DNA of 64,000 nt from Linanthus parryae (Eukaryota > Streptophyta > Magnoliopsida > Ericales > Polemoniaceae), in the NCBI GenBank assembly GCA_023055425.1, contig JALGPY010000001.1, positions 73,774,994-73,838,993 of the forward strand, written 5' to 3'. Shown here one piece after another: positions 36,001-46,373 of the stretch. The notes under the pieces were generated by a model. It was given only the letters and a program-made list of their open reading frames with translations. It searched no databases and had not been told where the DNA came from. The first letter of the stretch is position 1; each line of letters begins with the position of its first letter. The translations under genes and the position numbers were made by a program.

Positions 36001-36615
36001 CTTTCCGTTGTTGATGCATTATTCAGCTGTCCTCAACATATTGAGTAGCTCAAGCAGAGGCTTGGCGATCTCATTCATGTTATAGTTCATGATGAACTGT
36101 CCATAACTATCCGACAACGATTTCAGAATGAGATCTGTGGCCAACTCCTGACCGATCGGGGACCCTAGGCGATCGAGATTCTAAAGATACCCGATCATCC
36201 GCAACACGTGCGGTCCTACTGGGTTCCCTTCCGCCAAGTGACTCTTGAACAATGCCCTAGATACTTCATACCGTTCAACCCTTGCCTGCTCTTGGAAGAG
36301 ATGCTTTAAGTGTTCGATCATATCGACTGCATTCATGTTCTCATGTGGCTTCTGAAGCTCAGGATACATGGTGCAAAGTATAAGGAAGGCCGCATCATTA
36401 GCATCATCAACGATATTTTGATACGCCTTTATAGCTGCTGCGGTATTATTTTCTGGACCCTCTGGAACTGCTTCTTCTAGTGTGTACAGTTTCTTTTCTT
36501 GTTTAAGAACAATTCTTAAATTTCTATACCAGTCCAGAAAGTTGGTTCCAGAAAGCTTGTCCTACTCAAGAACAGCACGTAGGGAGTGTGATGAATTCGA
36601 TGAATTGTTAGCCAT
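33100..36615 (-). pseudogene. gag-pol of element E, multiply disrupted
   Basis: Starts MANNSSNSSHSLRAVLE at 36615 and meets a stop at codon 18. Gag continues (36369-36181), followed by a zinc knuckle (CHYCSQPGHWKRNF, last Cys to Phe) and protease DTGCGSHIC (35985-35434). Next are GAG-pre-integrase (LWHYCLGHINEKRV), integrase without the first catalytic segment (the text jumps from LALIHPD to DFSRYGFVY), and RT (34371-33673, YVDD) with about 70 codons missing before it. RNase H (33654-33100, TEAEYIAASG, DNTGAIA) ends in a stop that replaces Gln. Compared with F it carries stops, frameshifts and at least two deletions, so it cannot make an active polyprotein. Confidence 0.85.
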
Positions 36616-38254
36616 TGAAATTCTACATAACGAGAAAAATACAAGATTTTAGTATGATTTTACTATACTCAATAATGGCTAGATTATTAAATATAGCTCC
36701 CACTATTTTTCTCGGATTAATAACCCTCCATATTAATGCGGAAAATATCCTTATATTTTCTAGTGGGCCAAGATCCATATTTCGCCTTTTCCGAGCTTGC
36801 TTTGGCAAGTCACCCGGAATTGGTTATTTAGGTAGGAACCATTCCAATTACATCATATGTATCTCTTGGTTCAATTGGGAAAATAACTATTATTTATCCA
36901 TCCCCATGGATAATCCCAATTGTATGCCTCTAGGTTCTTTTAATCTTATTAAATCTACCTAGTTGTGTTAAACCTCTTACTTAAACAATTTGTACATTTT
37001 TACGTGCCATCGCATCTAATCACGCTAAACCATGACGCCCTGCTTTAGCACGCACGAACATGGGATATAGTGATCATGATGAGTGTTTAAATAACGAGAA
37101 GGCAAACACAATATTTTAAATGAGAGATTTGCCTTTAATTTTAATTTGTTTTGTTGATCCATATCAACATGATCTATATGTTAGAATTTTGGGCAAAACT
37201 TCAAAACATAGATCCGGGTTGTCTAATTATCTTATTATCCTAATCGCATGCATCAACCATACACCAATCACAAAATAATAAGACAATAAAATAAACAACC
37301 ACAACAGAAAATTAAACGTGGAATGGATATGGCCTTTTTCTAGACTAAGATATTCCCAAGCCAATGAGAATATCTATGAACCCTAAAATAGATCACATCT
37401 CCATGCGCGTCCATCTTTTGGTCCATCCTTCATAGTCTTGTGGAATGCTCCATGCTCCATCTTTGTGGCTCTATTGTCTTCGGGCTTCTTTTCTTCAATC
37501 TTGGTTAACAACCTATTTTATCTAGTGCCAGCTACACCTATACTAAATAAAATAAATCTCACAAGTTGAGAGAAAATACCGGCTCGCAGACCGTAAACTT
37601 TTAATTATTACATAAAATTGATCAGCTCGCAGGCCGTAAAACAAACCACAAAGTAAACATTCACACACAAACCACATCCTAGGGCCATATCCAACCACCA
37701 TGTGAATAGCACATAAACAGTTAAAACCAATTTTAACGCGCTTGTTCAATTTTAATTATTTTGGAAGAAGTAGGGTCAAAAACAATCCAAAAGAACTTCC
37801 AAATCCCTATTGGATCACACACGGCCCTAGGGCCCGGCCAAGCCCAAGCCGCCGGTCACCCCAGTCGCGCCTAGGCCCGGCCGGCCCTTAGGTCGTGCGT
37901 GGCTTGGGCGGCAAGGAGCAAGGGGCGGTCCCTATAGGCGGCCGAACCTTGTATGGAGTTGTATCCAAAAATAACTAATTCCTTGTTACTCAATCCAAGT
38001 TGTTTCCATGTTGAAAAAAAACCATTTTTTAAACATGTGCCCAAACCCTAATTTTCAAACCAAGATCTTCACATCCTTTGTGACAAAACTCACTAATTCG
38101 TTGCATCCAATGCACAATTAGATCTCGTTTGATTGGATCACCATTCAATTTCATCTAACATGCTTAATATGTCGTTTTACGCGATAAACATGAATTTAAA
38201 GTGTTAAAACAACAAAATCGTAACACATAAAACTACTTTATGCTCTACGACCTG
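36616..38254 (-). other. Leader of element E (no gene)
   Basis: About 1.6 kb between the primer site and the gag Met. It contains family-specific text shared with C and G (AGCTCCCACTATTTTTCTCG, GGGCTTGCC-like blocks). A GC-rich stretch lies at 37820-37930. No coding signal was seen. Confidence 0.65.
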
Positions 38255-38268
38255 TGGCTCTGATACCA
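38255..38268 (-). other. Primer-binding site of E
   Basis: The minus strand reads TGGTATCAGAGCCA, one base inside the LTR; initiator-Met type. Confidence 0.85.
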
Positions 38269-38269
38269 C

Positions 38270-39667
38270 TGTAGGGTTTTGAACATGGAATCGCAGCGGA
38301 AGATAATAGATATTCCGTTGAAATCCCTCCAAGGATCACAAGTCAAGAACACATAACGATAGTAAAGGATAAATTCATGTTTACCTTTGGATTCTCCTGT
38401 GATGACTTCAAACACGAATACTGTCACGTTCTCTATGGTTGATCCACGCCTAGGATATAGATTGGACCTTCCTTGCCTTCTTGTGCTAGATAGAACGGAG
38501 AAAGGAGACAACGGAATCACGCAACGAAGCAACAAGGAGGTGTTCGACCTGCTAGGGCCCACGGGTAGGGGGCTGATGCGGGGGGTCGGTTCGGGCGTCC
38601 CTGCTGTGTCTTGCTATCTACTCCTTTCACTCCTCTCAATGTGTTATGAATAATATCTTGAGTGGGAAGGAAGGAGTTCCTTTATATATTCCAACTACTC
38701 CTAGTTGTTTCCATAAAGGGCCCAATACTAATCATATCCATATATGAATTAGTATTACTTGCTAATTAGTCCTACTAAATTAGCAACCTGTTGCAATATG
38801 ATCCGTTTACTTAATCCTTATTAATTAAATCCCATGTCCAATTATATTCATATGGTGTGTGACCCCATAGGTTTCTACTTAATTGGTAGTAATTATTTAC
38901 AAACATGGAGCGGTGTCTAGCAACACATCCATGCCACCCAATTAATAGAAATAGTCATCCGACAAACCTTGTCATCGTATTATCGCATCTCTTTGTCTCA
39001 TTATTCGGATTGGACACGAGACATACAAGTCACACTCCTATATCTAATCCATGTTTCTCGATCCTGGGAATTGCCCTATCCATGCATATAACATCAATAT
39101 CCCCATATTGATTTATATTAGTCTGGCCAGACGTTCTATAGGAATCCCTCGAGTGGTCTCGGATATTTTCTCCCGTTATGTGGAAGGGACAAATCCTATT
39201 TGCATCACTCACCATCTCTAAGCTTGCTTCCTATTGTGCCCAATATGCGTTTTATAGCTACCCAGTTACGGAGTAACGTTTGACGATGTCAAAGCACAAT
39301 ATTTCACAACTAGAGGATCTAGTGACTTCAAGTCTAAGGATGATAATATCCTATCACCGCGAGAAGCACTTGTGACTTTACATAACTTGTATGTAGCCTT
39401 CTTGGATATGGGTCAATCTGGTATGTCATTACTCCTAATACATACCCATGTGTTGGATCGTGATATCTCCATATCAATCAAACCCCATACTAGTCTATAG
39501 ATGATCGTCCTATTAATCATTATATTTGACTAGGGATATTTAAGATAAACAACACAATTTGCAAATCTAAGGACTTCATAATATTAAATATCTCCATAAA
39601 TAATACAATGATTATTCTAGCCAATTCATACTAAAAATAGATTGCCTCTAGGGCATCTTTCCCAACA
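38270..39667 (-). repeat. E LTR, right copy (5' LTR)
   Basis: 1,398 bp, TGTAGGGTTTTGAAC…TTTCCCAACA. Full length; aligns with the F LTR and, more distantly, with the C and G LTRs. Confidence 0.88.
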
Positions 39668-39672
39668 ATTGG

Positions 39673-40440
39673 GAGTTGAGATCTATAGAGACAGAAAGAA
39701 GAAGAAGCTTTTCTTTTCACAGCAAGGATACATGAAGAAGATCTTGGAAAGATTCGGGACGTTATCGGTAAAAGCTAGGAATGTACGTTGTTCAGACTTA
39801 GGATGAGAAGAAGTACATGTCCAAGGTTCCATATGCTAGTGCAATTGGAAGCCTCATGTATGCTATGGTCTGTACTCGACCAGACATAGCATTCGTTGTT
39901 AGTGTGGTTAGTCGTTGTATGGCTCATCCGGGTAGGGACCATTGGCAGGCGGTGAAACGGATATTCAAGTATCTTAAAGGTACATCAGACATTTGTCTAT
40001 GCTATGGGGCCAGTGAAAACATCTTGGTAGCTCAGATTAAGACTATGCAGGGGATATTGATAGTAGAAGATCAATGACGGGCTATGTGTTTTCTCTGGTA
40101 GCATCTTTTGTGAGTTGGAAGGCGACGCTATAGCCAACGATGACTTTGTCCACCACGGAGGTCGAGTATATGGCTGTAGAGAAGTAGCAATGGAGGCAAT
40201 TTGGCTTAAGAGAATGGTTAATGATCTAGGGCTACATCATGATTAAGCGATAATCTACTGTGATAGCTTGAGTGCAATTTGCTTGACGAAGCACCAAGTT
40301 CATCATGAAAGGACCAAGCATATTGACACGAGGTATCATTTTCTCAGAAGTGAAAGAAGCAGGATCAAGGTGATGAAGGTGGGGACTGCTGACAACCCCA
40401 CATACATGTTCACAAAGCCGATTCCGGAGATCAAGTTCTA
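39673..40440 (+). pseudogene. Element D, 3' segment: end of RT and RNase H
   Basis: Resumes D after E. It reads KKLFFSQQGYMKKI-like text (39700-39740), then YASAIGSLMYAMVCTRPDIAF and WQAVKRIFKYLKGT (39817-40077). RNase H pieces (SMTGYVF, STTEVEYMA) and the tail (HHERTKHIDTRYHF, MFTKPIP) lie in shifting frames up to about 40440. The order fits the copia RT-RNase H end. Several stops and shifts are present. Confidence 0.8.
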
Positions 40441-40579
40441 GCATTGTCTGGAATTGCTCAACATTATGAGCCATTGAGCCCTTAGGGGCATGTAGGACCT
40501 AGTGGGGGTCCAGTGAGTCTCCGTGACGGGAGACATTGGGTGCGAGAAGAGGAGATGTTGTTGCTGCGAGGTGGAGATT

Positions 40580-41077
40580 TGTTGGATTTGCCTCTTGGAT
40601 AAGTTGAAGAAATCATTAAGAGCAACAGTGGGGACCAAAGGGACCAAGATGGAGAGCAAATAAGCATTCATGATGCTTTCAGAACCTGGAGGGGAGGTCA
40701 TACGACCCGGAGGAAAACATCTGGAGCATAAAGATATTTGGAGGAGGTCGTAAGACCTGGATCAGAGGTCGCACGACCTGGTTTGGGAGGTCGTACGACT
40801 TGGACCACAAGGTCCCACGACCTGGACTGCTCCTGTCGTTTTTGAAATTGTATCCTAATCTATCTAGGATGACTCTAGGTCGGTTCTAAGCACTATAAAT
40901 AGGCTCCTAAGTGTTTATAACGTTTATGCGCTACATTGTAATAGTTCCTCTTGATAAGTAAAGGCCTCTCTTCGCCGTGGACGTAGTTAGCTCGTGGGCT
41001 AGCGAACCATGTAAACTTGGTGTTTTGTCGATTATTTCATCGTTCGTGAGGCGTGAGTGATCGTGAGAGGTATAGCA
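40580..41077 (+). repeat. 3' LTR of element D
   Basis: Starts TGTTGGATTTGCC after a GAGGTGGAGATT purine tract at about 40568-40579. The end near TATAGCA (41077) is a guess from the TG…CA rule and from where RNase H-like text begins. It contains five copies of a 12-bp palindrome at 40696-40822. A TATA-like CTATAAATAGG lies at about 40901-40911. No 5' LTR of D is present for comparison. Confidence 0.6.
40696..40822. repeat. Array of five near-palindromic GGTCGTACGACC boxes in the D LTR
   Basis: Boxes lie at 40696-40707, 40746-40757, 40767-40778, 40789-40800 and 40811-40822, all variants of GGTCGTACGACC. Four of the five are spaced 21-22 bp apart. They sit about 80-200 bp upstream of a TATA-like CTATAAATAGG, as expected for LTR promoter elements. 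Function is unknown. Confidence 0.6.
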
Positions 41078-41083
41078 GAAGCC

Positions 41084-41375
41084 TCATGTTTGGAAGTGTA
41101 ATGTGGTTGCAACTTGGAATCAGTCTAATGGAAGTGCTTGGCTTGGATGGCTCTTAAGAGATCATGAAGGTCAGCTGACAATTGCAGTAATGCTATCTGT
41201 GCTGAAGCTCTAGCTCTCAGAGCAGCTACATCGAAGTTGCAAGATAGAATTGGTTTGAATATATGCTTCGATTGTAAAGATGTAGCAGACAGTTTTATAA
41301 CAAGCTTACAAAAAGATGGGACATTTAAGTGATAGTGAATGATTCTCATAAGCTCATGTCTGCTTGGGTTCCAAG
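41084..41375 (+). pseudogene. RNase H-like (RVT_3-type) fragment, left part
   Basis: Translated text VWKCNVVATWNQSNGSAWLG and GWLLRDHEGQLTIAV, then after a frameshift AEALALRAATSKLQDR and FDCKDVADSFITSLQKDG. It follows the pattern of the RNase H-like domain of plant LINE-type retroelements and related host proteins (aspartate-containing start, RDxxG, AExxAL, D near the SDC-like site). The fragment is cut at 41375 by the J/K insertion and resumes at 50924 (VPRSTNLAADLLVKL). It is broken by at least one frameshift. Whether it came from a LINE or from a host gene cannot be told. Confidence 0.6.
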
Positions 41376-41624
41376 TGAAGAGAAACAAGAATCTAACAGA
41401 AGAAGATGAAGAAGAGAATGAAACTCACAGAAACGAAAAGAGGAATTGGAAAATTCATTATCTCATATATCTCTGTAATTACTCATTCTACATTATATAC
41501 GACTAATCAACCCTAACCTCCTAACAACCTCTAACAACCTGCTGACTAACAAAACAAGTAAACAGAATTACATGGAAGCCCCTAAAGTAATACAAAATAC
41601 CAGATTGACACTTATACTTCAACA
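41376..41624 (-). repeat. J/K outer LTR, left
   Basis: 249 bp, TGAAGAGAAACAAG…TATACTTCAACA on the plus strand. It differs by one substitution, seen by eye, from the other two LTRs (GGAAAATTC against GGAAAAATC). Confidence 0.92.
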
Positions 41625-41643
41625 GCCCCCCTCAAACAAAGCT

Positions 41644-44600
41644 TCACAGAAGCTGAAGTTTGGATCTGAGCAAGTGAAACTGAGAATGAGACGGAGATTT
41701 AGTAAAAATATCTTCCAACTGATCCAGAGTAGAAACATATTGAACTTTGACTTGAGATCTGACCACCATTTCTCTCACAAAATGATAATCAATCTCAATG
41801 TGTTTGGTTCTGGCATGAAACACAGGATTCATAGCCAGACACAAAGCAGATTGATTATCACATAGAATTAAAGGAGGTCTGGAGCTGGAAATACCCAATT
41901 CAGCAAGAAGAAAAGTGATCCTCCGTACTTCTGCAGCCACATCAGCTAGAGCTCGGTACTCAGCTTCGGTGGAAGACCTAGCCACGGTAGGTTGCTTCTT
42001 AGAACTCCAAGAAATAACATTTGAGCCAAGAAACACACAAAAGCCAGAAGTTGATCTCCTATCTTCCTTACACCCAGCCCAATCTGCATCACTATAGGCT
42101 GTAAGGTTAAGAGGAGAATGAGCTCTTTGAAATAGTACACCCTCATCAAGAGTGCCTTTGATGAATCTCAGAACCCTCTTTAGAGCCACAAAATGTGAAG
42201 AAGTAGGATGATGCATGTGTTGACACAAAAAATTGACTGCATATTGTAAATCAGGTCTTGTAAGGGTCAAATACTGAAGAGCACCAACAGTACTTCTGTA
42301 AAACTTTTCATCACTGGATGACACAGAATCTTCCACCACAGCACCAGAATCATTACCTTTCACTACTGTCGGTGTAACAACTGATTTGCTGTCCAACATT
42401 CCAGTCTTGAGTAATAAGTCTTTTGCATATTTAGATTGATGTAACTTCCAACCAAGAGCATGATCCTCAACTTCAAGTCCTAGAAAATATCTAAGCTTAC
42501 CCAAATCTTTAAGAGCAAACTCAGTTTTCATTTTCTGTAGAAGCTGGGAATTAAACACTGCAGAATTACCAGTAAGCAGTATATCATCCACATATACTAG
42601 GGGAACACAATACACACCACCAGAGTTATATATGAAGAGGGAGTGATCTGCAGCACTGAGTTTGAACCTTTGTGAGAGTAGAAATGAAGATAATTTGGTA
42701 TACCAGGCTCTAGGAGCCTGTTTTAACCCATAGAGACTCTTATGCAATCTGCAGACATAATTGGGAAACATAGGATGTGCGAAACCTTCAGGTTGAAGCA
42801 TATAGACCTCTTCATGTAAAGAACCATGCAGGAAAGCATTTGAAATATCTAATTGTTTCACTTCCCATCCTTGAGAGAGAGCCAAAGAGAGCACAATCCT
42901 AATTGTTTGATGTTTAGCCACTGGACTGAATGACTCAGTATAGTCAAGACCATATTCTTGTAAAAACCCTCTAGCTACAAGTCATGCCTTGTACCTAGCA
43001 ATGGATCCATCAGCAGCTCTTTTGATTTTGAAAACCCACTTAGCACCAATAGGTCTTCTATGTGGGGGAAGAGGAACTAAGGACCATGTGTGCTGCTGTA
43101 ACAAAGCTTGAAACTCCTCCCTCATAGCCTTGATCCAATGAGGACATTTAGAGGCCTGAGTATAAGTGTGGGGTTCATGATCAACATAAGAAGAATCAGC
43201 CAAGTGTATCTGATATTTTGGATTTGGTTTGAGAATCCCTGACTTAGCTCTGGTGGTCATATGATGAGTAGGTGCAGCAACAGAACCAGATGTAGAAGAA
43301 GAAGAAGAAGAAGAAGAAGAAGAAGAAGAAGAAGAAGAAGAAGAAGAAGAAGAAGAAGAAGAAGAAGAAGAAGAAGAAGAAGAAGAAGAAGAAGAAGAAG
43401 AAGAAGAAGAAGAAGAAGAAGAAGAAGAAGAAGAAGAAGAAGAAGAAGAAGAAGAAGAAGAAGAAGAAGAAGAAGAAGAAGAAGAAGAAGAAGAAGAAGG
43501 TGGTGCAACATGTATGGGTGTAGGTGGATTAAGATTGGAAGAGACATCAGAAACAGAAGAGGATAAGGAAGATGATGTATGAGACAAAAAAGGGTTAAGA
43601 AAGAAAGAAGTAGTTGTAGAAGGAGACACAACAGAAGAAGAGGCACTGAAAGGAAACACATGTTCAAAGAAAATTACATGTCTAGAAGAATAAACTCTGT
43701 GTGTTGAAAGATCAAGACACCTATACCCTTTAGATGTAGGACAATATCCCAAGAAAACACAAGAAGTAGATCTAGGAGAAAGTTTATGAGGAGTATAAGG
43801 TCTTAACCAAGGGTAACACAAACAACCAAAAGTTTTGAGCATATTATAATCTGGAACAGATTTAAAGAGACACTCAAAAGAAGATTTGAATTTAAGAATA
43901 GCTTTTGGTAATCTGTTGATCAAATAGTTAGCAGTAGTAATTGCTTCTAACCAATAGACAATAGGTAATTTGGCATGATGAAGCATAGCCAAGGCTACTT
44001 CAACCAAATGCCTATGTCGCCTCTCCACTCTTCCTGCTTGTTGAGGAGTGTGAGGACAAGTAAGATGATGAATAGTACCTTGATTCAATAAGTAGGAGGC
44101 AAAACTGTTGCTAACAAATTCTCCTCCATTATCAGTTCTAAAAATTTTAATGGAAGCTTTAAATTGAGTGGAAACATAAGAAGTGAAATGAACATAGGAA
44201 GTAAAAGATTCTGATTTAGACTTCAAAGGATACAACCAGCAATATCTAGTGAAGTCATCAATGAAAATGAGATAATACAAAAACTTTTGACAAGAGGCCT
44301 GTGGAGCAGGACCCCAAACATCAGCATGAACTAAATCAAAAGGCTGTGAAACATTGGTTGTAGAGACAGAGAAAGGTAATTTGTGACTTTTGGAAACAGC
44401 ACAATGTTCACACACATGTGTAGGACTGAGTGCTGGAACATGAATCTTTGCAGCAACATGATCATGGACAAGCTTGGAAGGATGTCCCAATCGACAGTGC
44501 CACAAAGAAGGTGATGGAACAGAAGCAATATGAGAGTAGCCAGTTACAGGAGAAGAGACAGATGAAGTGACTGGAAGGGAATACAATCCTTTATCACAGG

Positions 44601-46065
44601 GGCCCCGACACAGAACCTTCTGTGTAAGATTGTCCAGAATTGTAAACCCCTGGGAATTAAAATGAACAGAGCAATGATTATCTTTAGTTAACTGAGAAAT
44701 TGACACTAAGCTAGATGCAAATGCAGAAGAGTAAAGTACATTTGGAAGAGCAAGCTTAGATGAAGAGGAAATTATAGTGCTATTACCAGTGTGAGAAATA
44801 GGAACAGCTGCACCATTTCCCACAGACACAGTTTCTCCACCATGATAAGGTGTGACATTGTCCAAAGCATGGATATTAGAAGTGACATGTTGATTTGCAC
44901 CTGAATCAAGAAGCCAAGATGGAGTAGGCACTGGTCTTGGTAGTGGAGATAGAGGTGGAGTGTAAGGAGAAGGTGACAAATAGCCTTGAGTGTAGGGAGG
45001 AACAGTACTGTTGTTGTAGGAGAACACTGGCACTGAAGAGTGAATATGATGAGCTTGTGGACGTGGTCTAGTAGCAGCAAATTGAGTCACATTTAGGCGT
45101 TGCCAACAATTGAGTGCAGTATGTTTGCTCTTGCCACAGATCTGACACACCACTCCGGAAGTATAGCCCTTACCTCTGCCATGTGACTTATAGTAGGAAG
45201 AAGAACTCGCAATGGAAGAACCTGAGGATCCAGAATTATTATACCTTGGCTTGTACTGAGAGTAACCACGGCCATTAGATGCATACATTGCTTGAAACTC
45301 AGGAGGTTGTAAGGCAGAAGATGCAGATGATGATACAGCCATAGTAGAATCAAGAGAGTTCAAATGCATCTTGTTGAAGGACTTATGAAGCTCTTCACAC
45401 AATAACAGAGAACTCAACTCTGCGACAGTAATTGGAGAAGAACGAATTCTAACACCTGATTTGAAATACTCATACATAGGAGAGAGGCCTTTGAGAATGT
45501 AGAGCACAAGATCTTCTTCAGAAATTATTTCACCAACTTGTAACAGACTATCAGACAACGATTTAACACGATTCAAGTACGCATCCATGGACAAATCACC
45601 TTGTTCAATAGTGCACAGAGACAATTTCAACTGATGAATGTGTGACCTAGAAAGAGATGCAAATCTCGTAGAGAGACTACTCCAGATCTCAAATGAGTGT
45701 GTAAGATGGAGAACAAGAGGAAGTACCGTTGGAGAAATCGCAACAATTAGAGAAATCTTCAAGTGCCGATCAATTGTTTGCCATCGAAGAAACGCCGGAT
45801 TTGGAACAGATGAACCAGAAGAAGAGAGAATCAGCTCCGACGGTGGTGGTTCAAGTCCAAGAACAAATTGAAGAAGATCATTCGCTGCAAGCGCAGTTTC
45901 CAATTGCGCTCGCCAAATACTGTAATTCGTAGAGTCAAGCTTGATCTGAATCAAGGATCGAAGATTGAAAACCAGAAATTGAAGACCAGAGGGAAGCGGA
46001 TCCGAAGACGATGAAGACGCCATCACAACGAAGCCAAATTGAGCAGCAAAACAACCAGAAATCAC
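41644..46065 (-). pseudogene. gag-pol of copia element J, interrupted by one TGA
   Basis: Met 46065 opens a 1,027-codon frame (to 42982): gag, CCHC knuckle CQICGKSKHTALNC, protease WLLDSGANQHVTSN, pre-integrase LWHCRLGHPSK, integrase (HADVWGP, FIDDFTRY, TDNGGEF, GRVERRHRHL), a poly-Ser linker, and the RT start (RPIGAKWVFK). It stops at TGA in RYKA-stop-LVARGF (expected RYKARLVARGF, a CGA to TGA change). The frame is then open again to 41644: RT (LDISNAFLHG, YGLKQAPRAWY, YVDDILLTGN) and RNase H (SDADWAGCKEDRRST, SSTEAEYRAL, CDNQSAL). The stop is the only clear lesion. A second Met lies at MASSSSSDPLP, 15 codons in. Confidence 0.88.
43295..43500 (+). repeat. (GAA)n microsatellite encoding poly-Ser in J
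   Basis: An almost perfect GAA repeat of about 205 bp (about 68 units) on the plus strand, read as TCT/TTC triplets in J's minus-strand frame and giving a run of serines between integrase and RT. Element K has only a short interrupted relic at the same place (about 48016-48060). Poly-Leu and poly-Arg frames on either strand here are by-products. Confidence 0.95.
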
Positions 46066-46089
46066 AAAGAATCACCGGCGATTAGCCAT

Positions 46090-46105
46090 GGAGGCTCTGA
46101 TACCA
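46090..46105 (-). other. Primer-binding site of J
   Basis: The minus strand reads TGGTATCAGAGCCTCC, abutting the LTR; initiator-Met type. The matching site of K is at 50659-50674. Confidence 0.85.
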
Positions 46106-46354
46106 TGAAGAGAAACAAGAATCTAACAGAAGAAGATGAAGAAGAGAATGAAACTCACAGAAACGAAAAGAGGAATTGGAAAAATCATTATCTCATATAT
46201 CTCTGTAATTACTCATTCTACATTATATACGACTAATCAACCCTAACCTCCTAACAACCTCTAACAACCTGCTGACTAACAAAACAAGTAAACAGAATTA
46301 CATGGAAGCCCCTAAAGTAATACAAAATACCAGATTGACACTTATACTTCAACA
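46106..46354 (-). repeat. J/K shared middle LTR
   Basis: 249 bp, apparently identical to the right LTR. On its left is J's primer site (46092-46105) and on its right K's polypurine tract. It serves as J's 5' LTR and K's 3' LTR at once. Confidence 0.92.
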
Positions 46355-46373
46355 GCCCCCCTCAAACAAAGCT

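Larger units (their letters stand above)
31659..39667 (-). mobile_element. Element E: Angela/BARE-like copia, complete structure but broken coding
   Basis: Both LTRs are present (31659-32875 and 38270-39667), with an exact 5-bp TSD attgg (31654-31658 and 39668-39672). It lies in the RT of element D between MKDLG and the IYRDRKKKK-like text. In minus orientation: 5' LTR, Met-type PBS, a 1.6-kb leader, gag-pol (36615-32891), polypurine tract, 3' LTR. Same family as C, G and F. The 3' LTR is 181 bp shorter than the 5' LTR because of a deletion near its outer end. Confidence 0.9.

Noticed and set aside
32111..39111. 68-codon frames at 32111-32317 and 38905-39111
   Set aside because: The same piece of the E LTR seen twice; chance frames in an LTR.
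43257..43667. Long poly-Leu (minus) and poly-Arg (plus) frames
   Set aside because: They are the other reading frames of the GAA repeat in element J, not genes.
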